From Podocnemis expansa (lineage: Eukaryota; Chordata; Testudines; Podocnemididae): a stretch of 64,000 bases of DNA. Below the pieces are notes generated by a model. The model searched no databases, was not told the origin of the DNA, and saw only the letters and a program-made list of their open reading frames with translations. Where the stretch lies: assembly GCA_007922195.1 (NCBI GenBank), contig ML682005.1, forward strand, positions 36,744,259-36,808,258, given 5' to 3'. Positions 22,881 through 34,129 of this stretch are shown piece after piece. Each line of letters opens with the position of its first letter. Position 1 is the stretch's first letter. The position numbers and the translations under genes are program-made.

Positions 22881-24710
22881 TTGCTTTTATTGTTTCTGTG
22901 AATGCAAGTGAAACCATGCTCAAGCCAGCTGGGACTGGGGACATTACTTTGCCTCTTCGGAGCTATTCAGGAACGGCTGTAGCCATAGCAGCAACAGCTT
23001 CTAGTGGAGTGGTTCTTTCGTGTGTCACGACTTGCTTGGTGATATGTGTGATCCTACAGGACACACCATCCAACCCTCCCTCAGGCCAAATCCAGCCCCT
23101 GCCACTGCCTCGGCTCTCCCCAGCACACTAATCTCCTTCATCTTCATCTTCTTAGTTCCATTTTTTTTTCCAAACAGACATTTATTGGAAAGTGATATCT
23201 GGTGTGGAGTCAGCCCAGTTTCTTTTGTTTTAATTGTATTTACGTAAGCACAAGACACATATTGAAGCATTTGGATTTACTATGCTGCAAACAAACGACT
23301 TGTAGGCTAGTAAAATTATTGTAAATTTGAGACAAGGTACTGTTTGGAGAGCTAAGAATTCCAAATGTGTGTAGGGATAACTATTGAGAAGGCGAATGAG
23401 GAGGGAGGAAAAGAGATGTCAGACGGCCACAAGACTTTTGAATTATTACACTGGAAACTGAAACTGCTCTATCAAAATTGATGGAAGTGCCATGTAAGGT
23501 TGTTTTCCCCTGTACCTTATATCCAAAGTTTGCACTTCGAAATGTATTTATCTGTAATTCAAACCTAGGGGGTCTGTCTCTGAATGACCTTGAGTTATTT
23601 TTTTAAAGCTGTCTCTATTTACGTGACTCCATGCATGATGACCCTTTGGGCATTGTGGGACTTGTTGATGTGCTTTGAAATAAAAATGAACACCAATAAA
23701 GCCTGGATGGTAGCTCTTGTACGGTTGTTTTTTAATCCAAGAAAAGATCAAAGAAAAGTTCCTGTGCTGCTGTTATGAAGGCATACAATAGAGACTGTGT
23801 GGCTAAGGCGCATGCACATACACGTAACATTATTAAAAGGGGTGTGGGGGGTGTGTCTGTAAACATACACACATAGAGAGTGTACACACACATGCCTCTA
23901 GAAACATTCCAAAAAAATCATTACAGTTCAGCATATGTTGTCTCTTTGCCCCCTCTAATTTCAAGATGAAAGTTTTCAATACTAATGCTGCAAAGTGGGT
24001 ATTATGTTGATTTATGCTAATCAGTTCCGTAGATGCTGTCATATTGTGTGGTTACATGATGACATGGGTGAAATAGTCTTGCTCCTAATGTGGACAGCCC
24101 AACAGAGCCAGGATGAAAATGATAGGGAATCCTCTCATCTTGTTGGATGCCTGTTGGGTCCTTTCAGAGTAAATTCTGAATTTGAGGCCTCATCCTCCAT
24201 TCCTTCAATTCAGTAATTCTTTATTGGCATAACAAGCTACACAAGGGATGCTGAAGCGTAAAAAGATACAGCCCTTGTGCGTCTGTGAGAAGGAAGGACA
24301 ATTTGCCCAAGGGAGAGAGAGCTTGATTGCTTTTGATTGTGCCCATGGAACTATGTAAGAGGGCATAAGGAATCTTGTTATGCCCCTGTGTGGCTTAGCC
24401 ATCCCTTGAGTCCTAGTGCACATGTGTAAGGAATGATGTTTTCCTGCTGTCTCTCCCCACAAAAAGGTAGGTGGATAATGGACAGAGAAGACCCAGGGTA
24501 TGGACTGAGTCTTGGCTATTCTCACAGGCCAGAGTGGTTGGCCCAGTGTGGGAGCAGGACAAAGAGAGAACTCGGTAATTTACTACCCCATCTACAGCAA
24601 AGTTTATTAGATAAGACAATGTGATTCTTGGTGTGTCTTTGAGGACACTGCAATAAAAGACTCATGGCATGGGTGCAGCTCACTGGGTTAGTGGACTCTG
24701 GCTTGTGGGG
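22881..24710. other. No recognised feature; short CA/GT-rich tract
   Basis: Unassigned sequence. A short GT/CA-rich patch occurs at about 23840-23895. Overlapping ORFs between 24.2 and 24.9 kb have no recognised domain. Confidence 0.4.
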
Positions 24711-24978
24711 CAGAAACGTAACTATGGTGGGGTGAGTGGGGCTTTGCTTAAGGCACGCTGGAGCAGCTCCGTTAAAGGGCACGCTCTGTGCCACTCGCTC
24801 CAGGCACCGACTATTGTGAGGGGCGCATTTGAATCAGAATGCGCGCCAGGCGCAGCATTCTTTAGTTGCAGCTTTGTTGTGCAGCTATAAAATTGTGATG
24901 TGAATGCCCTATTTGGAATCTGCATTCTAAGACCTTGTGAGGAGGGAGGGCCTCAGACCCTCAACTCCAACCTGTGCA
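24711..24978 (+). mobile_element. hAT-derived fragment
   Basis: The start CAGAAACGTAACTATGG is a diverged hAT terminus of the CAGGGGCGTAACTA type, followed by 'gtggggtgagtggggctttg', 'aggggcgcatttgaatcaga' and 'aagaccttgtgaggaggg'. The right end is not found; it may be truncated at the MITE that follows. The GC content is higher than the flanks. Confidence 0.55.
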
Positions 24979-24979
24979 C

Positions 24980-25091
24980 GAACATCTACACAGCTATTTT
25001 TTGCCCTGCAGCACGAGCCCTAGTGCCCAAGTCAGCTGACCCAGGCTCTGAGACTTGGTGCCAAGTGTTTTTATCATAGTGTAGACATACC
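24980..25091. mobile_element. Short MITE (CATCTACACAGC...GTGTAGACATACC)
   Basis: About 110 bp with inverted ends 'acatctacacagctattttt' and 'tttttatcatagtgtagaca', and the core 'aagtcagctgacccaggctc'. It belongs to the TATGTCTACACT terminal group. Confidence 0.65.
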
Positions 25092-25107
25092 CTCATGTGC
25101 AGTGTCT

Positions 25108-25421
25108 CATGTCCACACTGTGAGCTAGGAGCATTCTTCCTCTGCTAACGTACACATACTTGTTAGCTCTCGCTCATCCAGTGTCAGTATAAACAGCAAT
25201 ATAGCCACAGTAACACTGGTAGCAACAGTAGAGGCATGACTGAGCCAGGTAAGGCACAGGCCCTTTCAAAACCAGTTGGTATGTGCTTGGCACTGCTCAA
25301 CCTAGCCTCTGCTTCCACCACCCATGCTACCATGAATACGCTGCTATATATATGCATGCTAGTGTGAGTCTGGGTACCCGAGCAGGAGAATCACACATCT
25401 GACTCATAGTGTAGATGTAAT
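25108..25421. mobile_element. MITE of the TATGTCTACACT group
   Basis: About 310 bp with imperfect inverted ends 'catgtccacactgtgagcta' and 'gactcatagtgtagatg'. The interior has GCTAC/GCTAG-rich words such as 'atgctagtgtgagtctgggt'. It lies almost directly after the preceding MITE. Confidence 0.6.
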
Positions 25422-28137
25422 ATTGCTTGAGGTACTTTTTCAATGAGGCGGCTTATGTACCATCTCTTGCTCAGGGCAATGCCCAAAGTTATAAGTTTAC
25501 ATCTGTGTGGTTGAGGTTTTGTAGCCTGTTTCCTAATTAATTTACAACAGAAATGTCAGGGCCTAAGGTGAACAAAGTATTTCAAGAATCAAAAAACAAA
25601 TGAAGGATACTGCAAAATTTGCTCAGCTCATTTGTTTTGTCTATTTAACCATCCTTTTAATTATCATTAGTATTTCATAGTAAACTGTAGTAGTAAATGA
25701 AATGTAGCTGATGTATAGACAATGGGAACAGAGCAATATGAAACCACACTACGGTGTCTATTGTTACATCTCAGCTGAGTGAAAAACAAAGATGACATTT
25801 TTTTAGTATAGATTATAAAGCACGTGATATAGTGAAATGCAAATTAGTGGAATTATGAGGTATTTATATTTTTTGTGAGTGCTTTTTTCCTATGACAGTG
25901 GTACAGTCTTATGGGGTAAATGCAGCCCTAAAATTTATGCAGGTGATTTCTATTAGCTTCTGTGGTTGTGCTGTGTATATGTTTAATGTTTCATGAACTA
26001 TTATTAGGACTGGACATGTACATTTACCCTTAGTGAATACATGATCATTCCAACTGATGTTCAATGTCACAGTAATAAAGTATTATGTTGTTTTCAAAAT
26101 GATGAGGCAGGTAATGATATATATGCTGGGTAATTTAACATGACCTGCGCCCATCTACCTGTTGCGAAATTTCACCTGAAAGGATGGACTTTATTTGGGT
26201 CATTTCTCACACAGGGCAACACTAGATTTATTGTTTAAACCCAGCCTGAACTCAGTTCTCTGCTGTTGATCACTATATTAATTTAACTGAAGAGCCTCTA
26301 AAACAAAAGGAACGTTGATAGAATGGAAGCAGAGAATATAAAGAATACAGTGATACAAGCCCTTCTTGGAAAGGAAAGTTGCCCTGGAGAAGTAGTAATA
26401 GATCAAACTCTCTTCATCTCCAGGCATGTCTGTGGTAACAGAAGTTAGCATTAGTCCATTCCTCTTATTGACACATCTTTTGTTTAAAAAGTAAACTCAC
26501 TTTGACTCATAGACTGTAATGATCATTTTGTAACATGTGGTGGAAACAAAATTAAAGGGCAGGATGTTGTTTTTTTAAGAAATAGTGGTGTGTGTGTATG
26601 TGTGTGAGAGCGAGAGAGAGAGATTGTGCCCAGTTGTTGAGTGGGGATGTGAGGAAATATTTCTTGTTTAAAATGCTACAGTGCAGTCCTAAACTGGGGG
26701 GAGGGGGTAACACGAAGCTCAAAGAAATATCAAGGAACATAAAATGTTCCTTGTACAATAGTCAAAAAGGTGTCTGGCTCTGCACAATCCACAACATAGC
26801 ACTAGGCATCTGCCTTCTGCTCCCATACACACCCTCTGCATGCCTACACAGCATGTGTAAGAATACAGCAGATTCAACGCTTTTTTTGAATGTAGGATAC
26901 TCAGCTCACTACGGACGGAAAGAGAGTGGGGTCTTGACCATTCTCTCTTCATTGAGGTCATTCCTACTCCTGTCCACAAGGCCTTCTGCCTATCACTGCA
27001 CATGTTCATTTCTCTGCCCTGGCTGATCATGAGTTGCCCTTACAGTAACTCTTTAATAGCTGAGGTAGCATCCTATTGTTTTCATAAGTTGTTGAATTTC
27101 ATCATCAAAATGGCTACTCCTCTGGAACTCATTGTCAAACCTGTAAGTGTTGCAGAGGGGATACATAGCAAATAAAGTCATAGCACTATTCAACTTCAGG
27201 GCTCAGAGTTTATCTTCTATACCAGGTCTCTCTTACATGCAGATTTTCTTTCACAAAGGAGTGATAATTCGTCTCACCATCAGTAAAACCAGCAATTTGA
27301 CATTCAGATCAAAAAAAAAAGGCAACAAAAATGTAAAGTTTGTGCCTATTCCTATTACCACATCAGTTTATTATATAAACGCATTTTTAAGTCCAGTAAA
27401 AATGTAGTGCCAGTGTTCTTAAAAAATAGCTGTAAAGATAACAAGAATAGTCCTATATCATTGCTTAGTGACAATGTTTGTTATGGAGTCATTAGCGCTA
27501 GCCAAAACATTTAAATAAAAATGATATATTTATGAGAAATGAACATTTTCAAAAAATTGTTTATTCACCTTCCTTCAATTTTCTAACATTCAGTGACTAA
27601 AAAGGTAAGTGCTGATTGTTTTGATGATAAATTGCCTGCAATGCATGTGGGACTAATTATGAGATGGCACACTTCATTCTGCCACCTGTATAAACTAGAT
27701 TTTAGACAGGCACAATAAGGAAAATATTCACAACAACACAGTATTTGTAAAGACTGCAGATTCACCTAGTTCTCACTGATGGGAGTTTTGGTAATGAAAG
27801 TGGGGTCTTGAGTAGATAATGAGAGAGCCTGAGGGAGTGGAAGGATGAGAACAAGGAGGAAATCAATCTGGAGGTTTTACAAGAGAGGCAGAATGAGGCT
27901 CTGAGCTAGAAGAAAAGAATCAGAAAGGTTGATTTGTCCATAGAGAGGAGAATTCAAAGTGTGTGAGAGAGACAGTTTTGAAGCATAAGAAAGAAATGAT
28001 GGGGCAGACAAGGAAGTGGCTTGGGGAGTGAAACATAGATAGGTATTTGGAGGAGGCTAAGAACAAAGGGAGAAAAATCTGAGGTATTATGTAGCCAAGG
28101 GCTGGTTGGACACAGAGCATCATAGCCTACCTTTTTC
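25422..28137. other. No recognised feature; one (GT)n(GA)n tract
   Basis: About 2.7 kb of AT-rich unassigned sequence. A compound (GT)n(GA)n microsatellite is at about 26588-26624. Opposing ORFs of 144 codons (26592-27026 plus) and 103 codons (26719-27030 minus) overlap each other and begin in or near this tract; I do not support either. Confidence 0.4.
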
Positions 28138-28145
28138 CTCTAAAT

Positions 28146-28332
28146 CAGTGGTTTTCAAACCTTTTTCCTTGGGACCCAGCTGAAAAAAATCATGTATGCC
28201 CACGACCTAACAATCACATCCTTGAGCAATGCATTCCAGTCTTTAGGTTGTGGAAGCAGGGAGTGCCGTGACCCAGTACCTGAGGGTCTTTGACCCAGTA
28301 CTGAGTCCCAACCCTAGGTTTGAAAACCACTG
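28146..28332 (-). mobile_element. Short hAT (CAGTGGTT...AACCACTG), second copy
   Basis: 187 bp starting CAGTGGTTTTCAAACC and ending GGTTTGAAAACCACTG, with an 8-bp TSD that matches 6 of 8 (CTCTAAAT at 28138-28145, CTCTAGGT at 28333-28340). Internal sequence is the reverse complement of the copy at 18402-18589. Confidence 0.88.
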
Positions 28333-28340
28333 CTCTAGGT

Positions 28341-29537
28341 CTTTATCTTGTGCGTCTCAGAGCATGGAGGTGTCGTAGGAGTTCCTGACATGGTTCTTCA
28401 GTAGAATCATATGTAACGATCTCTCAGCTCAGGAGAAATCTTGCAGGGGACAGGTTCACTGGATGTAGGACCCCTATATGTTTCCTGCTGCTTGCCCCTC
28501 CCATCGAGAGGGAGAAAGGACAACCTGCAGCATCCAGCTTCCTAACACCTCCCCTCCTCTAGCCACAGTGCCCCTCAGGAGAGGGGTGTGAGGGATGGTA
28601 GAGTGAAAACTGTTCCTTTACATAGTTCTACACTCTTTGCACCATATGCACATGTGTGCATAAATATGCAGAGGCACAGCCAAAGACTCTCTCATGTTTT
28701 GCTGCTGTGGGCTTGCTTGCAGTTCAAGAATATTTTTTATCCTAGTTCCCATTTTACTCCTTGTGCCAGGCCTCATTTCACAAGATAATGCAATGTCATA
28801 TCATCACATGACTTCAACACGCATGATGACACACCAGCTGTGAAATCTGGTGAGCTTTCCCTATTGTTTTGATAAACTTTCCTGAATGCTCTACTTTACT
28901 TCTGCCCAGATTGCAGCAGGGGCAGGAACACTTTATTTCAAGCAAAAGATGGTTTATATACAGGAACGCTGCCAGTACTTAAACACTCTTCTAATATCTG
29001 CCCACTAACTGGCAGCCAAAAGGAGACAAAAATATTGAACCCAGTATCCACCATTCTCAACCTCCTAAACACCCAAAGGTGGAGTTAAATGCTCCAGTGT
29101 CTACCTGTACACAAACACCATTGCAGGTGTGCATGTTTTAACCTGCACTTGCAGACATCTGCTGCAGACTGTAATACTTTGTCTAATACCTATACACATT
29201 CAAGTATTGGCATTTGGACTGCTAAAATTGGTAGCTGCTGCTCCTGGTTTCTTTCTTTCTTTCTTTCTTTTTTTTCCTCAGCTATTCACCCTTAGAATGG
29301 TATGGTCATACCACAGAATATTATATGTATTCTGCATTTTTATAGTAATAAATCTACCGGTAATCCTGGGTCTAACCAGTTATTTTTATTTTCAGTCCAT
29401 TAGCTCAAATGCTATGTTTTCCAGTTTAATTGTTATGGGTATCACAGAAAAACCAAAGAGAGAGCCAACAGGTCAGTAGATAGATATCACTGCAGAATAC
29501 TGACCATGAGTTATGTTATAAAGTAACAAAAAAACCT
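28341..29537. other. No recognised feature; (CTTT)n at about 29248-29270
   Basis: About 1.2 kb without recognised elements apart from a short (CTTT)n microsatellite. ORFs that run through it (29089-29479) gain their length from the low-complexity tract. Confidence 0.4.
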
Positions 29538-29968
29538 TGGAGTGGGTTCAAAGAGCTATGAGAGTGATTAAAGGATTACAAAGCATGCCTTATTGTGCTA
29601 GGCTCTAGGAACTCGAACTACTTGGGTTAACAGGAAGAAAGTTAAGGGGTGACTTCACTATGCTTTGTAAATACCTACATGGGGAAACATATTTTAAAAT
29701 GGGCTTTTCAGTCTAGCAGAGAAAAGCAGAACACTGTCCTATGGCTGGAAGCTGAAGCAAGCCAGATTAAGAGTTAAACAGATAAAATAATTAACCATTC
29801 GAACAATTTACCAAATTATCTATCATGGACAATTTTAAAATCAAGACTGCATTGTTTTCTAAAAGATATGCTCTAGGAATTATTCTGGGGAATTTCTACA
29901 GGCTGTGTTATAAAAGAGGTCAGACTAGGTGATCACAGTGGCCCCTTCTGGTCTTGGAATCTATGGAA
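29538..29968 (+). mobile_element. CR1-family LINE, 3' part, diverged
   Basis: Reads 'tgggttcaaagagctatgag', 'atgattaaagg'-like text, 'ctactttaaatac'-like helix text, then 'agaggtcagactaggtgatc', 'agtggccccttctggtctt' and 'ggaatctatggaaa', the CR1 C-terminus and 3' end. It is more diverged than the copy at 4225. Confidence 0.78.
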
Positions 29969-30773
29969 ATTGCAATTTAGGGATCCCCTGCTATGAGATC
30001 ATACCATCCCAGTGAATCTTATGAATTTATTGTAAATGTGTAAGGCCATGACTTAAGTTACGAAAAGAATGCTTTCCCGGCATCTGAGTAATTTCTCCAT
30101 GAAAAGAGAAATGTTGGGATTCTTTTTATTCATAGAACCTTATTACTTTTTGAAATGTTCTTGAGTGTTTCAGACTTGGAACCTTTCTGATCCCTGAATC
30201 AAACCTGTCCACTGTCTGTCTTCATGTTCTACCTCTATATCAAATAAAAACAGAAAAATGTGATAGCACTGATGTTAAATAACACACTTTTTTACAGCTA
30301 GCACCAATAAATCTGTTTAAAGATGCATTACTACTTTTCTTCAGGGATAATTTAGACTATGTATCAAAAGAAAAATCAATAGTTTTTTCTATTACAAATA
30401 ATTGCCTGTTTGACTCCTTTCCACTTTTTCTTTTTTATGTATTTTGACTTCAAAATATGTCTACTGAGAGGGTCTTGTGTTTCAGGCTGAAGACAGTAAT
30501 ATTTTCAATGTGGAGGGGGAAAAAAGTGTTCCTGTTTAGGGCTGTTACCACATATAGTGTCACAAGACGCTCATAATATGAAGCAAAAGGTTAGTGACAG
30601 GGTGGATGGAGCCCCTGTTCATTGCATATAGTGTGCAGATGATTAAATCTCTGTTATATAAAGCTGGATACTTTCAGGATACCCAGAAGATGCAGCTGCC
30701 TAGCCAATAACTGTGGCTGCACAATACCTAAAGGTAATTTGTAGTTCTGGTTACCAGAAATCTGTAGCCTAAT
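29969..30773. other. No recognised feature
   Basis: AT-rich sequence without recognised repeats or coding motifs. Confidence 0.4.
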
Positions 30774-30783
30774 GGGCAGAAAC

Positions 30784-31170
30784 CAGGGGCATTGCTCACG
30801 CCTGGAGCATGGGGCATGTGCCCTGAGTCTCCATGCCAGTGCCCTAAGTGTCCAGGTGGCCCCTTCCTGGGCCAGGGCGCCCTCCTCAGTGCCCACCTCT
30901 CCCACCCCGGCCCCAGCCATGGATTGAGGCCAGGACACCTGCAGCAGCAGCTGCTTCTCCTGGCTCAGAATCAAGGCTGGATGCCTGCAGTGGCACCCGT
31001 CTCTCCCTGCCCTGAACCTGGCTGGGGATCTGGGGCCAGGCTGGAGGCAGCAGGAGCCCGATGAATTATCGGGCTGGGACACAGATCTTGGCCTGGGGGT
31101 GTGGCCCGGGCCCAGAGGGCAGGGCATGGGCCCGTGCCCCGGGTCTTTCCCCAGGGCAGCAACATTGCGG
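30784..31170. mobile_element. GC-rich nonautonomous hAT, perfect 8-bp TSD
   Basis: 387 bp starting CAGGGGCATTGCTCACGCC and ending CAGGGCAGCAACATTGCGG, flanked by perfect GCAGAAAC (30776-30783, 31171-31178; the match extends to GGGCAGAAAC). It is strongly GC-rich against an AT-rich background. A 200-codon minus ORF (30654-31256) and shorter plus ORFs owe their length to this composition and are not genes. It is related at its start to the element at 32105. Confidence 0.82.
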
Positions 31171-31814
31171 GCAGAAACTATCGGGCCATTTGGGACAACA
31201 GGAAGAGCAATAGAGAATAGAACTGGTGAAAAACAAAACAAAAAAACACCCCACATTTTTCATTACTTAATAATGGCTTTACTGGGTCAGACCAATGGCC
31301 CAATTTAGCTCAGTATTCTGTCTTCTGACAATGGTCGTTGCCAGGTGTTTTAGAGCAGGAGTGTCCACCCTTTTTGGGTGAGGAGCCACATTGCAATTCT
31401 TTCCTCAGTCGGGGGCTGGTGAGAAAAATTTTGATAAGACATAGCACTACATCTTATTAATAAACGTTAATAAAATAATTAGTGTGACAATTGACATTGC
31501 TTTTGCTTGCACTGTGTACAGAGGACAAGGGGGCAGAGGTGCCTGTGTGAGGGGGCAAGGCAGAGCATGGGGAGCAAGGCAGGACGGGGAGCATGGCAGA
31601 GGAGAGAAGGGGAAGAAAGGTGAGATGGGGGGAGCAAAGCAGCTGTGTGGCAGGACTCAGCTACTTCCCGACAGAGACCCCACCAACTCTGCTCTCCTCA
31701 TTCCCTGCCAAGCACTGCTAAGCGAAAGGAGAGCAGTGCTAGTGGGAGGGAGAGGATAACGGAGTCAGACAGAGACAAGACAGAAACTCTGGCAGTTCTG
31801 CAGGGGTCACAGTG

Positions 31815-31937
31815 TCTAGTACATCTTTTTTACATGCAGAAGGTCCTGGGTGCAAACCCCAGGGGGTTGGACTAGATGATCTCATGAAGCCCCTTCCAGC
31901 CGTATGAGTCTATTCTATTCTATTCTATTCTATTCTT
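31815..31937 (+). mobile_element. tRNA/CR1-tailed SINE, truncated, with (TATTC)n
   Basis: The right half of the SINE seen at 60380-60496: 'acatgcagaaggtcctgggt', a B-box-like GGTGCAAACCCC, then the CR1-derived tail 'gggttggactagatgatctc' ending in five or so TATTC repeats. The tRNA 5' half is eroded. It lies inside the hAT at 31356-32890. Confidence 0.75.
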
Positions 31938-32104
31938 TAGCATTGGGCATCTCTGTACCAGAAACATTGATGGGTAGCAATTTCTACAGAAGAGATTTTG
32001 CCACTAAGGTCAGGGGAAGGATAGGGGTGTGGGGTTAGGGGTGCGGGAGGAGAGCAGACCTGGGGCAGTGGAATGTCCCGGTCAGGATTTTAAACTGCTT
32101 ACGG

Positions 32105-32663
32105 CAGTGGCATCGCTGGCGTTGGGCATGTCGGGGCATGTGCCCTGAGTCCCTATGCCAGTGCCCCGGATCTCCAGCCCACTCTGGCTGGGGATCCGGG
32201 GCCCAATCCTGAGCCGGCCGCGGCAGCGGTGGCGGCCCCGTCCCCTGCTGGGGATCTGGGGCCTGGCTAGCCGCCCGGCAGGCCCCACCCCTGGCCACGG
32301 ATAGGGCCAGGGGGAGGCCGTGCTGCTGCGGGCAGCTAGGCCACGGCGGGGCCAGGCCAGAAGCAGCCGCTGGAAGCCAGGCCCCGGATCCTGCTGGGGA
32401 TTAGGGGCCTAGCCACTGGCGGCTGCGGCAGTCCTGGCCCCGGCCGGGGATCTGGGGCTGTGTATGCAGGCCCGGCCTCCAGCGGCTGCTTCTGGCCGGG
32501 CCAGGCCACACCGCGCCGTGCTGCGCCGCGGCCTACCTCCCCGTGGCAGTGCAGGCTCCCCCTGGCCCTATCCCTGGCCAGGGGACGTGGCCGCCTGGCT
32601 GGGGGCGTGGCCTTCCGGCTGGACCCATGCCCCAGGTCCCTCCCCACCCCAGCCACGCACCTG
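32105..32663. mobile_element. Very GC-rich hAT nested inside another hAT
   Basis: 559 bp starting CAGTGGCATCGCTGGCGTTGG and ending ACCCCAGCCACGCACCTG, imperfect inverted hAT ends, with an 8-bp TSD matching 7 of 8 (GCTTACGG 32097-32104, GCTTACAG 32664-32671). CpG and GC density are the highest in the window, which creates overlapping ORFs of 60-117 codons on both strands; none is supported. It could be mistaken for a CpG island. Confidence 0.8.
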
Positions 32664-33475
32664 GCTTACAGCACTCCCCCTTTACCTGCCTCCTGCTCCC
32701 TAGGACGGGGCTGAATCCAGCCCCTGAACAGCTTTCCGGCCATGCCACGCTTCCCTGTAGCTGTGCCGTGTGCAGGGTGGGAAACCAACAAGCGCCCTGG
32801 CCAGCCCCTGCTCACAGGCTCTTGCCAGGCTGGATGAAAGCCGTCGGTGGGCTGGAGTCTGGCCCGTGGGCTGCAGGTTGGACAAGTCTGCTTTAGAGGG
32901 AATGAAAAGAACAGGTAATCATTAAGTGGTCTATCCAGTGGGCCATTCTCTGTCTGCTAAACAACAATCCCTGTTTACCCTGGCTGACAGACATTGATGG
33001 ACCTAACCTCAATGATCTAGATCTAGATCTTTTTTGATCCCCATTATAATCTTGCCCTTTACAACGTCCTCTGGCAAGCACTTCCTCAAGTTGGCTCTGG
33101 GCTGTGTGAAGAAATATGACTTTGTTTTCATTTTAAACTTGCTGTCTATTAATTTCATTTAGTGATCCCTAATTTTCATGCTATGAAGAGTAAGTAATGA
33201 TTCCCTGTTTACTTTCTCCATACCAGTCATGATTTATAGACACAGATATTATAACCCCACTTACTCATCTTTTTTCAAGTTGAAAAGTCCCATTTCATTA
33301 ATCTTTCCTCATATGGAAGATTTTCCGTGACCCTAATATTTTTTGTTGCCTTTTTTATACCTTTTCCAATTGCAGTATCTTCTTTGAGATTGGGCAACTG
33401 GAGCAGCATGTAATAATATTCAAGATGTGGGCATACCACAGATGTATAAAGAGACAATAGGATATTCAATTAAAA

Positions 33476-33995
33476 ACTTTGAAAATGCTCAAGTCATTTC
33501 CATTTGGCAAGTTTAAAAAACAAACTTTTTTTTACCAGTAGTTTTTTACTTGCTCAGTGTTTTGTTTCCTTCTTTCCTCTTTGACATTCTTTCCCCATCT
33601 TTTTTCTCATTTTTTTCCTTTCAGTGTTGTTAGTGAAAAAGGGAGATACAAGTAGGGGGAACGTGAAGGAAGATCAATATCCAAAGACACAAAAACGGGG
33701 GGAAAATTGCTTTTTTTTTGATGGAGGGAAGATATGATTTCACAAAAAAAAATTAAAATAAAAATATTTCATCTGAAAATATTCTACCACCTCTAATAAA
33801 GGAGGAGCTCAGGGAGCCTGAAAGTTTGAGAAGAATGGATTGATGTTCTCATTATTCCAGTCCCCTTTGAATTTTGTTTGTCGCTAGCCATAGCTTAATT
33901 ATATTTGACTTTTAGTCTACTGGCAGCCATATCTTTGTACATCTTAAGCCTGGTCGACATACAAAGTTGCAGCAATATATCTAGAGGTGTGATTT
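33476..33995. other. No recognised feature
   Basis: AT-rich sequence with T- and A-rich runs; nothing recognised. Confidence 0.4.
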
Positions 33996-34006
33996 AGGTT
34001 GATAGA

Positions 34007-34118
34007 AAACAAACAAGGAGTTGTGTGGCATCGGAAGACTAACAAATTTATTTATTGCATGAACTTTCATGGGAGAAAATCCCACTTCGTCAGATGCTTT
34101 GGAACTTGGCAACATGCA
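34007..34118 (-). mobile_element. Penelope-like tail, 11-bp TSD
   Basis: A 112-bp insertion of the PLE 3' tail on the minus strand ('aaacaaacaaggagttgtgt', 'gggagaaaatcccacttcgt', 'cagatgctttggaa'). It is flanked by AGGTTGATAGA (33996-34006) and AGGTTGATGGA (34119-34129), a TSD with one mismatch. The internal GGGAGAAAATCCC is itself palindromic. Confidence 0.8.
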
Positions 34119-34129
34119 AGGTTGATGGA

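Larger units (their letters stand above)
31356..32890. mobile_element. 1.5-kb composite hAT inserted in CR1
   Basis: Ends CAGGAGTGTCCACCCTTTTT and GGTTGGACAAGTCTG are inverted hAT termini. The 8-bp TSD matches 7 of 8 (TTTTAGAG 31348-31355, CTTTAGAG 32891-32898), and the CR1 text continues on either side. The original element has been enlarged by a nested hAT (32105-32663) and a SINE fragment (31815-31937). The flanking body includes 'gaggagccacattgcaattc' on the left and 'ctggcccgtgggctgcaggt' on the right. Confidence 0.88.
31262..33475 (-). mobile_element. Old CR1/L3-type LINE, interrupted by a 1.5-kb hAT
   Basis: On the minus strand a diverged CR1-type 3' part. The 3' side (31265-31347) has 'actgggtcagaccaatggcc', 'cagtattctgtcttctgaca' and 'tcgttgccaggtgttttaga'. 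After the hAT at 31356-32890 it resumes with 'gggaatgaaaagaacaggta', 'acaacgtcctctggcaagca', 'tctccataccagtcatgatt', 'agttgaaaagtcccatttca' and 'aatattcaagatgtgggcat'. The 64-codon minus ORF at 33275-33469 (SLYTSVVCPHLEYYYMLLQL ... YEERLMKWDF) is the C-terminal RT/thumb text. Not functional. Confidence 0.8.

Noticed and set aside
26592..27030. Opposing 144- and 103-codon ORFs
   Set aside because: They overlap each other on opposite strands, one starts in a GT/GA microsatellite, and no domain or splice context is visible.
30654..31256. 200-codon minus-strand ORF
   Set aside because: It lies mostly within the GC-rich hAT at 30784-31170, which has a perfect 8-bp TSD; there is no domain, and plus-strand ORFs overlap it.
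32035..32896. Cluster of Pro/Ala/Gly-rich ORFs and apparent CpG island
   Set aside because: Explained by the GC-rich hAT at 32105-32663 nested in another hAT; ORFs are open on both strands because stop codons are AT-rich.
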